A stretch of 64,000 bases of DNA from Vicinamibacteria bacterium (GTDB lineage Bacteria; Acidobacteriota; Vicinamibacteria; Fen-336). The translations under genes were made by a program, and so were the position numbers. This document shows, piece by piece, positions 1-8,497 of this stretch. The stretch spans positions 1 to 64,000 of the forward strand of contig JAMQGV010000018.1 in assembly GCA_025994075.1 (NCBI GenBank). The letters run 5' to 3'. The notes beneath the pieces were generated by a model. That model had not been told where the DNA came from. It was given only the letters and a program-made list of their open reading frames with translations, and did no database searches. Numbering within the stretch: position 1 is the first letter of the stretch; the number at the start of each line of letters is the position of its first letter.

Positions 1-2136
1 CTTCAGGGTCCCCCCTTCGCCCTTGCGCACCAGGCTCTCGATCTTGCCCGAGAGCGCCTCGCGCTCGGGAGCGGAGAGGTCGCGCGCCGTCAGCACGACG
101 ATCGGGAGCGCCGCCGTCGCGGGATCGTCCTTGAGCCGGGCCGCGACCTCGAACCCGGACAGGTCCGGCATCATCAGGTCGAGGATCACCGCCTCGAAGC
201 GGCCGCCGCGCGCGCGCTCGAGGCCCTCGCGCCCGGAGTGGGCGTGTTCGAGAACGTAGCCGAGCGGCAGCAGCTCGGCCTCGACCAGCTCGTGCACGGC
301 GGGGTCGTCGTCCACCACCAGCACCCGCGCACCGGCCGGCGGCGGCGGGCCCGGCGCGATCTCGCGCAGCCGCGCCACCAGCCGGCCGCGGTCGACCGGC
401 TTCGTGAAGTAGTCCTCGGCGCCGAGCGCCAGGCCCAGCTCGCGGTTCTGCATCAGCGAGACGATGACGACGGGGATGTCGCAGGTGTCCGCCTGCCGCT
501 TCAGCTCCTTCAGCACCTCCCACCCCGACATCCCCGGCAGCCCGATGTCGAGGGTGATCACCGCAGGCCGCAGCCGGCGGGCGGCGTCGAGCGCGTCTTC
601 GCCCTGGCGCGCGCGCACCGGCGCGTAGCCGGCGGCGCGTAGCGCGCGGGCGAGGCTCTCGAAGGCCGCCGGGTCGTCTTCGACGACCAGCACGACGTGC
701 TCCCGCTCGATTGCGGCGTGCGGCTCGGGCGCGTGCGGCGCGCTGCCCGCGGGGTGGAGCGGCAGCAGCACCGTGAACGTGCTGCCGAGGCCGACGTGAC
801 TCTCCACCCGCACCCGACCCCCCTGGTGCTCGACGAACTTCTTCACGATCGCGAGCCCGAGGCCGGTGCCGCCGAAGCGGCGGGTCGAGCCGCCGTCGAC
901 CTGGTGGAACTCGCGGAAGATCTCGTCGAGATCGGTCTCGGGGATGCCGATGCCGCGGTCGCGCACGGAGATCGCCAGGCTGGCCGCGCCCAGGGGCGAC
1001 TCGGCCGCCGCCAGCAGGCGGGCCGCCACCTGGACCGTGGAGCCCTCCGGCGAGAACTTCACGGCGTTCGAGAGCAGGTTGTAGAGCACCTGCTTGAACT
1101 TGGCGGCGTCGGTCACCACCTCGGGCAGGTCGGCGGGCACGTCGAGCTCGAACGTGATGCGCTGCTGCTGGGCCATGCCCTGCATCACGTGCAGCACGCC
1201 GTCGAGCGTCGCCCCCGGTCGCAGCGGCTCGGGGTGGAACTCCATCCTGCCGGCCTCGACCTTCGACAGGTCGAGGATGTCGTTGATGATCGCCAGCAGG
1301 TGCTGGCCCGAGGCGTGGACGTTCTGCAGGAACTTCAGGTGCTTGGGCTGGACCTGCTCGCGCAGCCGGTCGATCAGGATCTCCGAGAAGCCGATGATCG
1401 AGTTGAGCGGGGTGCGCAGCTCGTGGCTCATGTTGGCCAGGAACTGGCTCTTCATGCGGTCCGCCTCGCGGATCGCCACGTTGGCCTCGGCCAGCGCGCG
1501 GGTGCCCTGCTCGAGGTCCTGGGTCAGCTCGAGGAGCTGCTCGACCTTGTCCGCCTGCTCCTGCTGGAGGCGGCGGATCTCGCGCTGGCGCTCCTGCAGC
1601 ATGCCGATCCCGCGCAGCGGGAACACGGCGGCCGCGTAGAGGAAGCCGAGCCGGGCGAAGGCCTCGGCCAGGGTGCCGTCGAAGCCCGTGATCTGGCCCA
1701 GCGCCGCCAGCGCGCCGACGTAGGCGATCGCGTTGGCGACCGCCACCAGCGCCGCCGCCCGCAACCCCGCGGCGAAGGCCGCCGCGCCCGTGTTCGACAG
1801 GTACCACACGAACCACGGGCTCTGCAGCCCGCCGGTGATCCACACGCCCCAGGTCACGACCACGACGTCGGTCGCCATCCACAGCGGGCGCAGCGGCACG
1901 AAGGCGTCGAAGCGGCGGCGGTACGCCCACTCGAAGAGCAGGCAGGAACCGAGGCCGACGAGCAGGAGCGGCAGGCCCTGGCTCCAGCTCGCCTGGATCA
2001 CGCCGATCCACTTGCCGCCGACCGCCGCCAGCGCGGCCAGCGAGTACACCGCGAGCCGCGTGCGCTGCAGCGCCAGCGCGAAGCGCAGCTCGGGCGGCTC
2101 GTGCTCGATGCGGACGGTGGGGGAGGGGGGCGTCAC
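1..2136 (-). CDS. Hybrid sensor histidine kinase with two receiver domains (C-terminus cut off by window)
   Basis: Membrane-bound two-component sensor. From the GTG at 2136 the frame stays open to the window edge (712 codons, no stop). The N-terminal part (about residues 25-170) has several hydrophobic segments and no obvious periplasmic domain. A short coiled region follows, then HisKA with the motif MSHELRTPLNS; the phospho-accepting His is residue 238. The HATPase carries the G1/G2-like motifs DRGIGIP and GGTGLGLAI. Two receiver domains follow, with acceptor Asp530 (ITLDIGLPG) and Asp653 (VILDLMMPD). The stimulus cannot be told from sequence, and a further output domain may lie beyond the edge. 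Start choice is by frame, as no strong ribosome site is visible. It stands alone, 63 bases downstream of the MtfA-like gene on the same strand. Confidence 0.9.
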   Translation of the reverse strand, partial: MTPPSPTVRIEHEPPELRFALALQRTRLAVYSLAALAAVGGKWIGVIQASWSQGLPLLLVGLGSCLLFEWAYRRRFDAFVPLRPLWMATDVVVVTWGVWITGGLQSPWFVWYLSNTGAAAFAAGLRAAALVAVANAIAYVGALAALGQITGFDGTLAEAFARLGFLYAAAVFPLRGIGMLQERQREIRRLQQEQADKVEQLLELTQDLEQGTRALAEANVAIREADRMKSQFLANMSHELRTPLNSIIGFSEILIDRLREQVQPKHLKFLQNVHASGQHLLAIINDILDLSKVEAGRMEFHPEPLRPGATLDGVLHVMQGMAQQQRITFELDVPADLPEVVTDAAKFKQVLYNLLSNAVKFSPEGSTVQVAARLLAAAESPLGAASLAISVRDRGIGIPETDLDEIFREFHQVDGGSTRRFGGTGLGLAIVKKFVEHQGGRVRVESHVGLGSTFTVLLPLHPAGSAPHAPEPHAAIEREHVVLVVEDDPAAFESLARALRAAGYAPVRARQGEDALDAARRLRPAVITLDIGLPGMSGWEVLKELKRQADTCDIPVVIVSLMQNRELGLALGAEDYFTKPVDRGRLVARLREIAPGPPPPAGARVLVVDDDPAVHELVEAELLPLGYVLEHAHSGREGLERARGGRFEAVILDLMMPDLSGFEVAARLKDDPATAALPIVVLTARDLSAPEREALSGKIESLVRKGEGGTLK

Positions 2137-2199
2137 CGGTCCGCGAAGGCTACGGGCGGGCCCCCGCCCGGTCAACCGCCTTTTCCCGTCCCCGCGCGG

Positions 2200-3105
2200 T
2201 CACAGCTCCAGTCCCCGCGCGTCGTCCCAGGCCGCGGGGTCCTGGCCGAAGTAGGCGCGCAGCGCGTCGTAGAGCTCGCGGTGGCGCTGGCGCAGCGCGA
2301 GCGAGGCCTCGAAGAAGCCCTCGACCGCGCAGGCGAAGAACTCGGCGGGTTCGTCGGCCCCGTAGTCGTCGAGCACGGAGCGGCCCTTGCGCATGCGGTC
2401 CATCTCGCGCTCCGCGAGCTGCGTCCAGGCCCGCGCGGCCTCGCCCGAGAGGCCGGGCGGGATGCCGTCGAAGCGGCTGTGCTCGACGTCGAGCAGGTGG
2501 GCGAACTCGTGGATGCCGACGTGGAACGCGTCGTCGGGGTCGTCGAAGCTCTCCTCGAGCGACGGCACCGACAGGATGATCGTGCCCCACGGGTGGGTCT
2601 CGCCGGCGCGGTCGGGGTCCTCCGCGTCCCCGACGCGCCAGTCGCGGTCGAAGTCGTCGGGGTAGAGCAGCACCTCGGTGAGCTGGTCCCACTCGTAGTC
2701 GGGCCAGCCGACGGACAGCGTGATCGCCGACGCCGCGACCAGCAGCCGCAGCTCGTCGGTGACGTCGACGCCGATGCCGGTGATGCGCTGCTCGGCGAGG
2801 AAGATGCGCAGGTCGGCCTCGAAGCGGGCGCGCCAGCCTTCGTCCATCCGCTCGTAGTGGTCGTAGCGCTCCAGCAGGTAGCGGCGCCAGCGCTCGGGGA
2901 ACGGGGTCGCCAGCGCACGCCTTCGGGCGCGCGTCCGCCGCGAGAGGCCACGGGCGACGGTCCAGCCGATCGCGCCGCCCGCCGCGAGGCCGGCCGCGGC
3001 TCCCGCGATCCCGAGCGCGGCGCCGCCCACCGCCGCGCCCGCGATCACGCTGACGCCCGCGGCCGCAGGCGCGAACCAGCGGTCGCTCTCGCGCTCGGCC
3101 TTCAC
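2200..3105 (-). CDS. mtfA: MtfA-like zinc metallopeptidase (M90 family) with N-terminal membrane segment
   Basis: Predicted 301-residue gluzincin-type peptidase. Residues about 15-55 are Ala/Gly-rich and hydrophobic, probably a membrane anchor or glycine-zipper; E. coli MtfA lacks one. The catalytic HEFAH motif is at residues 199-203, followed by LLDVE and DGIP and later by EPAEFFA, the arrangement of MtfA. In E. coli MtfA is an aminopeptidase that binds the glucose regulator Mlc; there is no sign of Mlc here, so the physiological role is open. The GTG start overlaps the stop of the PLP dehydratase as GTGA, and the gene is the last of a three-gene operon that begins with the ACP-FAAL-acyltransferase gene. 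Family assignment is firm; function in this organism is inference. Confidence 0.85.
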   Translation of the reverse strand: MKAERESDRWFAPAAAGVSVIAGAAVGGAALGIAGAAAGLAAGGAIGWTVARGLSRRTRARRRALATPFPERWRRYLLERYDHYERMDEGWRARFEADLRIFLAEQRITGIGVDVTDELRLLVAASAITLSVGWPDYEWDQLTEVLLYPDDFDRDWRVGDAEDPDRAGETHPWGTIILSVPSLEESFDDPDDAFHVGIHEFAHLLDVEHSRFDGIPPGLSGEAARAWTQLAEREMDRMRKGRSVLDDYGADEPAEFFACAVEGFFEASLALRQRHRELYDALRAYFGQDPAAWDDARGLEL

Positions 3106-4052
3106 CCGCGCTCCGCCAGCACCTCGCGCAGCACGGCCGCGTCGAGGTTGGCGCCGGTGATGACCGCGACGGGCCGGGCCGCCCCGACCCTGCCGCTGCG
3201 CAGCGCCGCGACGGCGATCGCGCCCGACGCCTCGGCCAGCACCTGGTCCGCGGCGATCAGTTCGGCAATCGCCGCCCGCGTCTCCGCCTCCGGGACCTCG
3301 ATCACTTCGTCGATCAGCGCGCGGTGCTCCCAGGCGAAGCGGCCGATGCCGCCCGCGAGGCCGTCGCACAACGTGGGCCCGGCGGGGTACTCGAGCAACG
3401 GCGCGCCCTGCCGGAGCGACGCGCGCAGCGCCGGCGAGGCCTCCGGCTGCACCGCGATCACCCGCACCTGCGGCGCCAGCGCGTCGAGCGTGGCGGCGAT
3501 GCCGCTGATCAGCCCGCCGCCGCCGACCGGCACCACCACCGCGTCGAGGTCGGGCGCCTGCTCCAGCAGCTCGAGCGCGACGGTGCCCTGGCCGGCCGCG
3601 GTGAAGGCGTCGTCGAACGCGTGGACGTAGACGGCGCGGGTCTCGCGCTCGAACGCGTGCGCCGCCGCTGCGGCCGCGTCGTAGTCGGCGCCTTCGACGA
3701 CGACCCGCACCGGGAACAGGCCGAGCTTCCGGCGCTTGGCGAGCGGCGCCGAGGCCGGCACGAACACGGTCGCCGCCAGCGGCCCCAGCCGCGAGACGGC
3801 GAAAGCCACGCCCAGCGCGTGGTTGCCCGCGGAAGCCGTGACGATCCCGCGTTCGCGCTCCTCCGGGCCCATCGCCGCGATGCGGTTGAGCGCGCCGCGC
3901 ACCTTGAAGGAGCCGGTCGGCTGGAAGCACTCGAGCTTGAGCCGCGCCCCGGGGGCCGCCAGGCTCTCGCGCACGGGCGTCGGCGCCAGGTGGGGTCGCA
4001 GCCGCTCGCGGGCCGCGCGCACCTCGTCGAGCGTCAGCCGGCGCGCGTTCAC
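3102..4052 (-). CDS. PLP-dependent threonine/serine dehydratase-like enzyme
   Basis: A 316-residue fold-type II PLP enzyme of the threonine dehydratase/serine racemase group. The Schiff-base lysine is K50 in PTGSFKVRGA, the substrate-carboxylate loop is TASAGNHALGV, and the phosphate-binding loop is VPVGGGGLISG. The length matches catabolic threonine dehydratase (TdcB-like) without the C-terminal ACT regulatory domain of biosynthetic IlvA, so feedback control by isoleucine is unlikely. Serine racemase activity is possible. The GTG start overlaps the stop of the upstream fusion gene (GTGA at 4049-4052), and its own stop overlaps the mtfA-like start in the same way, so all three proteins are probably made by coupled translation. 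The link between lipid activation, deamination and a peptidase is not obvious. Confidence 0.9.
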   Translation of the reverse strand: MNARRLTLDEVRAARERLRPHLAPTPVRESLAAPGARLKLECFQPTGSFKVRGALNRIAAMGPEERERGIVTASAGNHALGVAFAVSRLGPLAATVFVPASAPLAKRRKLGLFPVRVVVEGADYDAAAAAAHAFERETRAVYVHAFDDAFTAAGQGTVALELLEQAPDLDAVVVPVGGGGLISGIAATLDALAPQVRVIAVQPEASPALRASLRQGAPLLEYPAGPTLCDGLAGGIGRFAWEHRALIDEVIEVPEAETRAAIAELIAADQVLAEASGAIAVAALRSGRVGAARPVAVITGANLDAAVLREVLAERG

Positions 4053-6877
4053 TGTTGATGCGGGCGCTCCGGGCCCGCGTTGACGAGGTCGAGCCGCGGC
4101 TCGCCGCAGCGGGCGGCGATCGCCTCGAAGCTCGCGTCGCGCAGCGCGATCACCCCGTGCCAGCCGCTGCCCGCGGGCGTGATCGGCGTCCCGACGTGGA
4201 CCTCGAGCGTCACCTGCCGCGGCACGAACGAGCCGTCGCGCAGCAGGCGCCGGGTCCCGACCAGGGCGACCGGCACCACCGGCACGCCGGCCTCGGCCGC
4301 CGAGTGGAACGCGCCGAGCTTGAACGGGCGCAGGCCCGCGGCCGCCGTGAAGGTGCCCTCCGGGAAGACGACGACGCGCTCGCCGCCCGCGAGCGCCTGC
4401 GTCACCCGGCTCGCGTCCTGCGCCGACTGCGCGGCGTCGAAGCGCTCGACGGGGAGGTGGCCGCTGCGGCGCAGGAAGGTGCCGACGATCGGGTAGCCGA
4501 TCGCCTCGCGCTTGTAGGCGAAGGCGACGGGGAAGGGCAGCGCGGCCAGCAGCACCACGGCGTCGGCGTAGCTCGCGTGGTTGGCGGCGATCACGCAGGC
4601 GCCGGTCGCGGGCACGTGCTCGAGGCCGCTCACCTCGAGCCGCAGCCCCAGCAGCCGCAGCGCGAGCCGGCAACCGTGGCGCTCGATCCAGCGCACGCCG
4701 GAGGCCGGCAGCACGGCGGCCAGGGGCCAGGCGAGCAGCAGCAGGCCGCCGACGACCAGCGCGGTCCACGCGCCGCGCAGCGCGAGGCCGGCGCCCGACA
4801 GCGCCTGGCCGAGCCCGGCGCGCGCGATGCCGGCGAGCAGCCGCGCCCGCGTCGCCCACGACAGCGCGGGCCGCTGGCCGAGTTCGCCGCTCTCGAGGAG
4901 CGCCTTCGTCTCCGCGCGGCGGATCTTGCCGGACGAGGTCTTCGGGATCGAGCCCGGCGGCACCAGCTCCACGCGGTCGGGCGGCACGCCCACGGCCTCG
5001 GCGACCTTCTCGACGACCGCCGCGGCGAGCGCGCGGCGTTCTTCTTCGCCCTGCGCGCGGGTCTCGGCCACCACGACCAGCGCCTCGGTGCCGGTGCCGG
5101 CGGCGGCGAGGCCCACCGCGGCGACGCAGCCCTTGCGGATGCCGGCGACCTGCGAGGCGATCTCCTCGATCTCCTGCGGTACCAGGTTGCGGCCGCCCTT
5201 GATGATGAGGTCCTTGCGCCGGCCCGCGACGTGGATCTCGCCGTCCGCGCGGTACGCGAGGTCGCCGCTGTCGAGCCAGCCGCCGGGCAGGGTGATCGCG
5301 GCCGTGGCCTCGGGCTTGCCGAAGTAGCCGGCGGTCATCGACGGCCCGCGGAAGACGAGCCGGCCCACCACGCGCTCGGCGACGTCGTTCCCGGCGTCGT
5401 CGACGATCCGCACCTCGTGCTCGGGCAGCTCGCGGCCGACGCTGACGAAGCGCAGCGCGTCGGCGTCGTCGGCCGGCGCGGCCGTGGCGCGGCCGTGGTC
5501 GGCGAAGTCCGCGCGCCGCACGCGGTCGATCTTCGGCCCGCGGCCCGGCGGGGGGAACGCCAGCGCCACCGAGTTCTCCGCCAGGCCGTAGACCGGGAGC
5601 ATCGCCTCGCGGCGGAAGCCGTAGGGCTCGAAGCGGCGGGCGAAGCGCTCGAGCGTTTCCGGGTTGACGGGCTCGGCGCCGTTGAGCGCGCAGCGCCAGG
5701 AGGACAGGTCGAGCCCCTCGATCGCGGCGTCGTCGATCTTGCGGGCGCACAGCTCGTAGGCGAAGTTGGGCGCCGCGGAGAGCGTGCCGCGGCGGGCGTG
5801 GATCGTCCACAGCCACGACTCGGGCCGGGCCAGGAAGGCGAGCGGCGACATCACCGCCAGCGGCAGGCCGTCGTGCAGGCAGAACAGCCAGGAGCCGATC
5901 AGGCCCATGTCGTGGTACAGCGGCAGCCACGACACGCCGACGTCCGTGGGCTGGGCCCGCAGGCCCGCGCGGATCGCCGCGATGTTGGCGAGCAGGTTCT
6001 GGTGGGTCAGCAGCACGCCCTTGGGCTGGCCGGTGCTGCCGGAGGTGTACTGGATGAAGGCCGCGTCGGCCGCCTCGCCTTCCGGCGCGCGCAGCACGCG
6101 CCCCGCGTCGGCCAGCTCGCCCGCGGTGACGACCGCCTGCAGGCTCGGCACCCGGGCGCGGAGCAGGTCGGCGACCGGCCGCGCGCGGTCGATCGTGACC
6201 AGTAGCTTGACGCCCGCGTCCGCCAGGATCGCGGACTGGCGCAGCGCGTACTCCTCGAGCCGGTCGAGCCGCACGGGCGGGTAGATCGGGACCGGGATCG
6301 CGCCGGCGGCAAGGACGCCCTGGAACGCGCGCAGGAAGTCGAAGCCGGTCGGCAGCATCAGCGCGACGGTGTCGCCGCGGCCGAGGCCGCGCTCGCGCAG
6401 GCCGCCGGCGACCGCGGCGGCGGCGTCGCGCAGCGCCGCGTACGTGATCGTGCGCTCCTCGCTGGCGCCGTCCTCGCGCAGGTAGACGGCGGGGCGGTCG
6501 GGGTGGCCGTCGGCGCGGCGCCACAGCGCCTCGGGGATCGTGCGCGCGCCGCGCGCGAGGTCGGCGGCCGCGGGGGCGAGCTGGGGCCCGCGGGCGAGCG
6601 CCAGGCCAGGCGTGACGTCGGCGCCCGGAGCGGCCGAGAGGGCCCCCGCCAGCTCAGCCGCCGTGTCGAGCCGCAGGTGGGCCTCGTCGAGGCGGCGGCC
6701 GAGGCGACGCTCCAGGCGCGAGAGCAGTTCGACCCGCTCCAGCGAGCCGAGGCCGACCTCGCGCTCGAGCGACGCGGTCGCCGACACCGCCGCCGCGGCC
6801 CGCGGCCCGCCGGCCTCGGCGGCCAGCGCGCGGACCTCTTCGAGCACGGCTTCCAGGTGGTCGGGTCTCTCGGTCAT
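4049..6877 (-). CDS. Three-domain ACP / fatty acyl-AMP ligase / PlsC acyltransferase fusion
   Basis: 942 residues with three activities. Residues 1-80 look like an acyl carrier protein, with Ser45 in GLGSLERVELL as the phosphopantetheine site. Residues about 110-690 are an adenylating enzyme of the fatty acyl-AMP ligase type, with core motifs YTSGSTGQPKGV, PLYHDMGLIG and the C-terminal TSSGKIRR lysine. Hydrophobic residues around 700-730 precede a PlsC-type acyltransferase, with NHASYAD (His767, Asp772) and VVFPEGTF. The simplest reading is that a free fatty acid is activated as acyl-AMP, loaded on the attached carrier and transferred to a lysophospholipid or glycerol phosphate at the membrane, a self-contained analogue of Aas. 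This route is inferred from domain order. It is first in a coupled operon and has no Shine-Dalgarno site; a TACCCT hexamer lies 10 bases before the ATG. Confidence 0.9.
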   Translation of the reverse strand: MTERPDHLEAVLEEVRALAAEAGGPRAAAAVSATASLEREVGLGSLERVELLSRLERRLGRRLDEAHLRLDTAAELAGALSAAPGADVTPGLALARGPQLAPAAADLARGARTIPEALWRRADGHPDRPAVYLREDGASEERTITYAALRDAAAAVAGGLRERGLGRGDTVALMLPTGFDFLRAFQGVLAAGAIPVPIYPPVRLDRLEEYALRQSAILADAGVKLLVTIDRARPVADLLRARVPSLQAVVTAGELADAGRVLRAPEGEAADAAFIQYTSGSTGQPKGVLLTHQNLLANIAAIRAGLRAQPTDVGVSWLPLYHDMGLIGSWLFCLHDGLPLAVMSPLAFLARPESWLWTIHARRGTLSAAPNFAYELCARKIDDAAIEGLDLSSWRCALNGAEPVNPETLERFARRFEPYGFRREAMLPVYGLAENSVALAFPPPGRGPKIDRVRRADFADHGRATAAPADDADALRFVSVGRELPEHEVRIVDDAGNDVAERVVGRLVFRGPSMTAGYFGKPEATAAITLPGGWLDSGDLAYRADGEIHVAGRRKDLIIKGGRNLVPQEIEEIASQVAGIRKGCVAAVGLAAAGTGTEALVVVAETRAQGEEERRALAAAVVEKVAEAVGVPPDRVELVPPGSIPKTSSGKIRRAETKALLESGELGQRPALSWATRARLLAGIARAGLGQALSGAGLALRGAWTALVVGGLLLLAWPLAAVLPASGVRWIERHGCRLALRLLGLRLEVSGLEHVPATGACVIAANHASYADAVVLLAALPFPVAFAYKREAIGYPIVGTFLRRSGHLPVERFDAAQSAQDASRVTQALAGGERVVVFPEGTFTAAAGLRPFKLGAFHSAAEAGVPVVPVALVGTRRLLRDGSFVPRQVTLEVHVGTPITPAGSGWHGVIALRDASFEAIAARCGEPRLDLVNAGPERPHQQ

Positions 6878-6887
6878 GCGCGGGCTC

Positions 6888-6893
6888 AGGGTA
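6888..6893 (-). promoter_or_regulatory. Candidate -10 (TGCTACCCT) for the ACP-FAAL-PlsC gene
   Basis: TACCCT on the minus strand, preceded by TGC as an extended -10 would be, ends 10 bases before the ATG at 6877. Transcription would begin within a few bases of the start codon, and no Shine-Dalgarno sequence is present. The same nine bases occur before the divergent gene at 6938. Confidence 0.4.
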
Positions 6894-6923
6894 GCAGGCC
6901 GCGCGCGCCCCGTGCGCCGCTGC

Positions 6924-6929
6924 TACCCT
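6924..6929 (+). promoter_or_regulatory. Candidate -10 (TGCTACCCT) for the 72-residue protein gene
   Basis: TACCCT preceded by TGC, 8 bases before the ATG at 6938. It is identical to the element before the divergent gene at 6877. No clear -35 or Shine-Dalgarno sequence is seen, so a leaderless transcript is likely. Confidence 0.4.
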
Positions 6930-6937
6930 ATTCGCGT

Positions 6938-7156
6938 ATGCCTCTCGAGATGGTGACGCAGCGCGAGATGGAGAAGGTGTTCGCGACGACGGATGCGCTC
7001 GGCATCCACCGCGAGCAGGTGGTGGTGCCGCTGGGCCCGCGCAACCCCGGGCGGGTCCGCAAGCGCCCCGACGGCAAGTTCGAGATCGTGCTCGACGCGG
7101 CCGACCCCGACGCGTTCCTGGCCGCGCTCGGCGAGGCGCTGAAGCCGCTGCTCTAG
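6938..7156 (+). CDS. Small conserved-looking protein of unknown function, 72 residues
   Basis: I do not recognise a family. The protein is charged and soluble, with no signal peptide or membrane segment. An N-terminal amphipathic stretch (MVTQREMEKVF) is followed by a basic PRNPGRVRKRPDG patch and a C-terminal helix. It is divergent from the ACP-FAAL-acyltransferase gene across 60 bases, and its TAG stop overlaps the TAG of the convergent SGNH gene in the shared tetramer CTAG (7153-7156). An alternative start is ATG 6950. It is taken as real because it fills the space exactly, has GC-rich third positions and has its own promoter-like hexamer. Confidence 0.6.
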   Translation: MPLEMVTQREMEKVFATTDALGIHREQVVVPLGPRNPGRVRKRPDGKFEIVLDAADPDAFLAALGEALKPLL

Positions 7157-8367
7157 CAGCCCGCCGGCAGCAGGCCCTGCTCGCGCAGGAAGGCGGCCGT
7201 GGCTGCCGCCGCTGCCGCGTGACCGGTCTCGTTCCAGTGACCGTCGAAGCGGAAGTACGGCCCGCCCAGCACGCCGCGGTCGACCGCGCGCAGCGCCGGC
7301 GTCAGGTCGAGGAGCGGATACCCGTCCTTCGCCGCAATCGCCGCGAGGCGGCGCGCGACCAGGCCGCGGTCCCAGACGCGCTCGTTGAGGGCGAAGCGCA
7401 ACCGGGTCAGCTCCCAGTCGCGATCCGACACCTCCATCCGGCTGGGCACGTAGACGAGCGCGAAGCGGGCGCCATCCGCGGCGACCTGTCTCGACAGCGC
7501 CCGCAGGATGCCGGCCGTCTGGCGCCAGGCCGCTTCCACCTCGCGCTGGCCGCGCCGGGCCTTGTAGACGAGCAACTGGGCGTCGATGCCGTCGTCCCCC
7601 AGCGGTTCCCACAGGCCCAGCCGCGACAAGGCCTGGAAGGCACGCGGGGCACCGCGCATCAGTCGGTTCGCGAACCAGTCGAACGCCGCCGAGCCGCGCA
7701 GGTACTGCGGAGGTTCGGGCGTCGCCGGCTGGGGATCGGGCGGCGCGGGGCGGGCGACCGGGAAGTTGGCGATCGCGGGCGGCTCGTCGCCCCGCAGTTG
7801 CAGCAGCGGCTTCGGGGACCCCCAGTACCGGTCGATGGTGTTGGCGAGGATGTCGTTGTAGTAGAGGAAGACCAGCACGACGTCCGGCCGCAGCGCGCGC
7901 CCGCGATCCAGGTACCACAGGTACTCCTGGTCGGTGCTGTAGGCGGCGACCCCGGCGTTGAGCACCTCGGTGGGACAGGTGCGGCCCAGTTCCGCTTCCG
8001 TTCGCCGGGTCACCGTGTGCTCCAGGGGCACGGTGTAGCCCTCCAGGAAGGAGTCGCCGAGGGCGAGCACGCGGCGGCTGCCTGCGGGGGGCAACGCCGT
8101 GCGCTCCGGGTCGCGCATGCCGAGCGAGTTGACTTCGACGCGCACGGTGTACTCCCGACGCCGGTACGTCGCGCTCCTGCCCGGGGCCAGCCGCCAGCCC
8201 AGCCGCTCGTCGTGCATCGTGTACTGGACCGGTTCGAAACCCTCCTTGCCGCCGCCGCGGCGGGCGTCGAGCACGCGGGCCGCGATCTCGAGAACGGCGG
8301 CACAGAAGAGGAGGGAGATCGAGAGCAGCGCGAGGCGCAGCAGCCACTCGCGGCGGGCAGCGGTCAT
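7153..8367 (-). CDS. SGNH/GDSL-family hydrolase, membrane-anchored
   Basis: A 404-residue protein with a single N-terminal hydrophobic helix (about residues 9-30), then an SGNH hydrolase domain. Block I is ALGDSFLEGY, containing the nucleophilic Ser. The oxyanion Asn is probably in YYNDI. The C-terminal block V is DGHWNETGH, supplying Asp and His. Such extracytoplasmic SGNH proteins are esterases or O-acetyl-modifying enzymes of cell-surface polysaccharides; the substrate here is unknown. The ATG at 8367 lacks a Shine-Dalgarno site, and TAGTCT lies 10 bases upstream. It is convergent with the 72-residue gene, sharing four bases at the stops. Confidence 0.85.
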   Translation of the reverse strand: MTAARREWLLRLALLSISLLFCAAVLEIAARVLDARRGGGKEGFEPVQYTMHDERLGWRLAPGRSATYRRREYTVRVEVNSLGMRDPERTALPPAGSRRVLALGDSFLEGYTVPLEHTVTRRTEAELGRTCPTEVLNAGVAAYSTDQEYLWYLDRGRALRPDVVLVFLYYNDILANTIDRYWGSPKPLLQLRGDEPPAIANFPVARPAPPDPQPATPEPPQYLRGSAAFDWFANRLMRGAPRAFQALSRLGLWEPLGDDGIDAQLLVYKARRGQREVEAAWRQTAGILRALSRQVAADGARFALVYVPSRMEVSDRDWELTRLRFALNERVWDRGLVARRLAAIAAKDGYPLLDLTPALRAVDRGVLGGPYFRFDGHWNETGHAAAAAATAAFLREQGLLPAGC

Positions 8368-8403
8368 CAGGAGCAGAAGACTACTTCAGGGGAGAGCCGG
8401 CGC

Positions 8404-8448
8404 CGAAAAGAGCGAAGGCGCGGAGCCTGGGGAGGGACCGCGCCTTCG
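8404..8448 (-). terminator. Rho-independent terminator of the HU gene
   Basis: A perfect 11-base stem (8413-8423 pairing with 8438-8448) with a 14-base loop. On the minus strand it is followed by CTCTTTTC. It lies 49 bases after the HU stop codon. Confidence 0.85.
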
Positions 8449-8497
8449 TTGCCGGCGGGCTCGCCCGGGGGGCGGGCCCGCTTCCTGCTTTCGGGAA

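Noticed and set aside
697..3630. Very long plus-strand open frame
   Set aside because: It is antisense to the histidine kinase and the MtfA-like gene and has a low-complexity Arg/Ala/Gly/His-rich translation, typical of shadow frames in GC-rich DNA.
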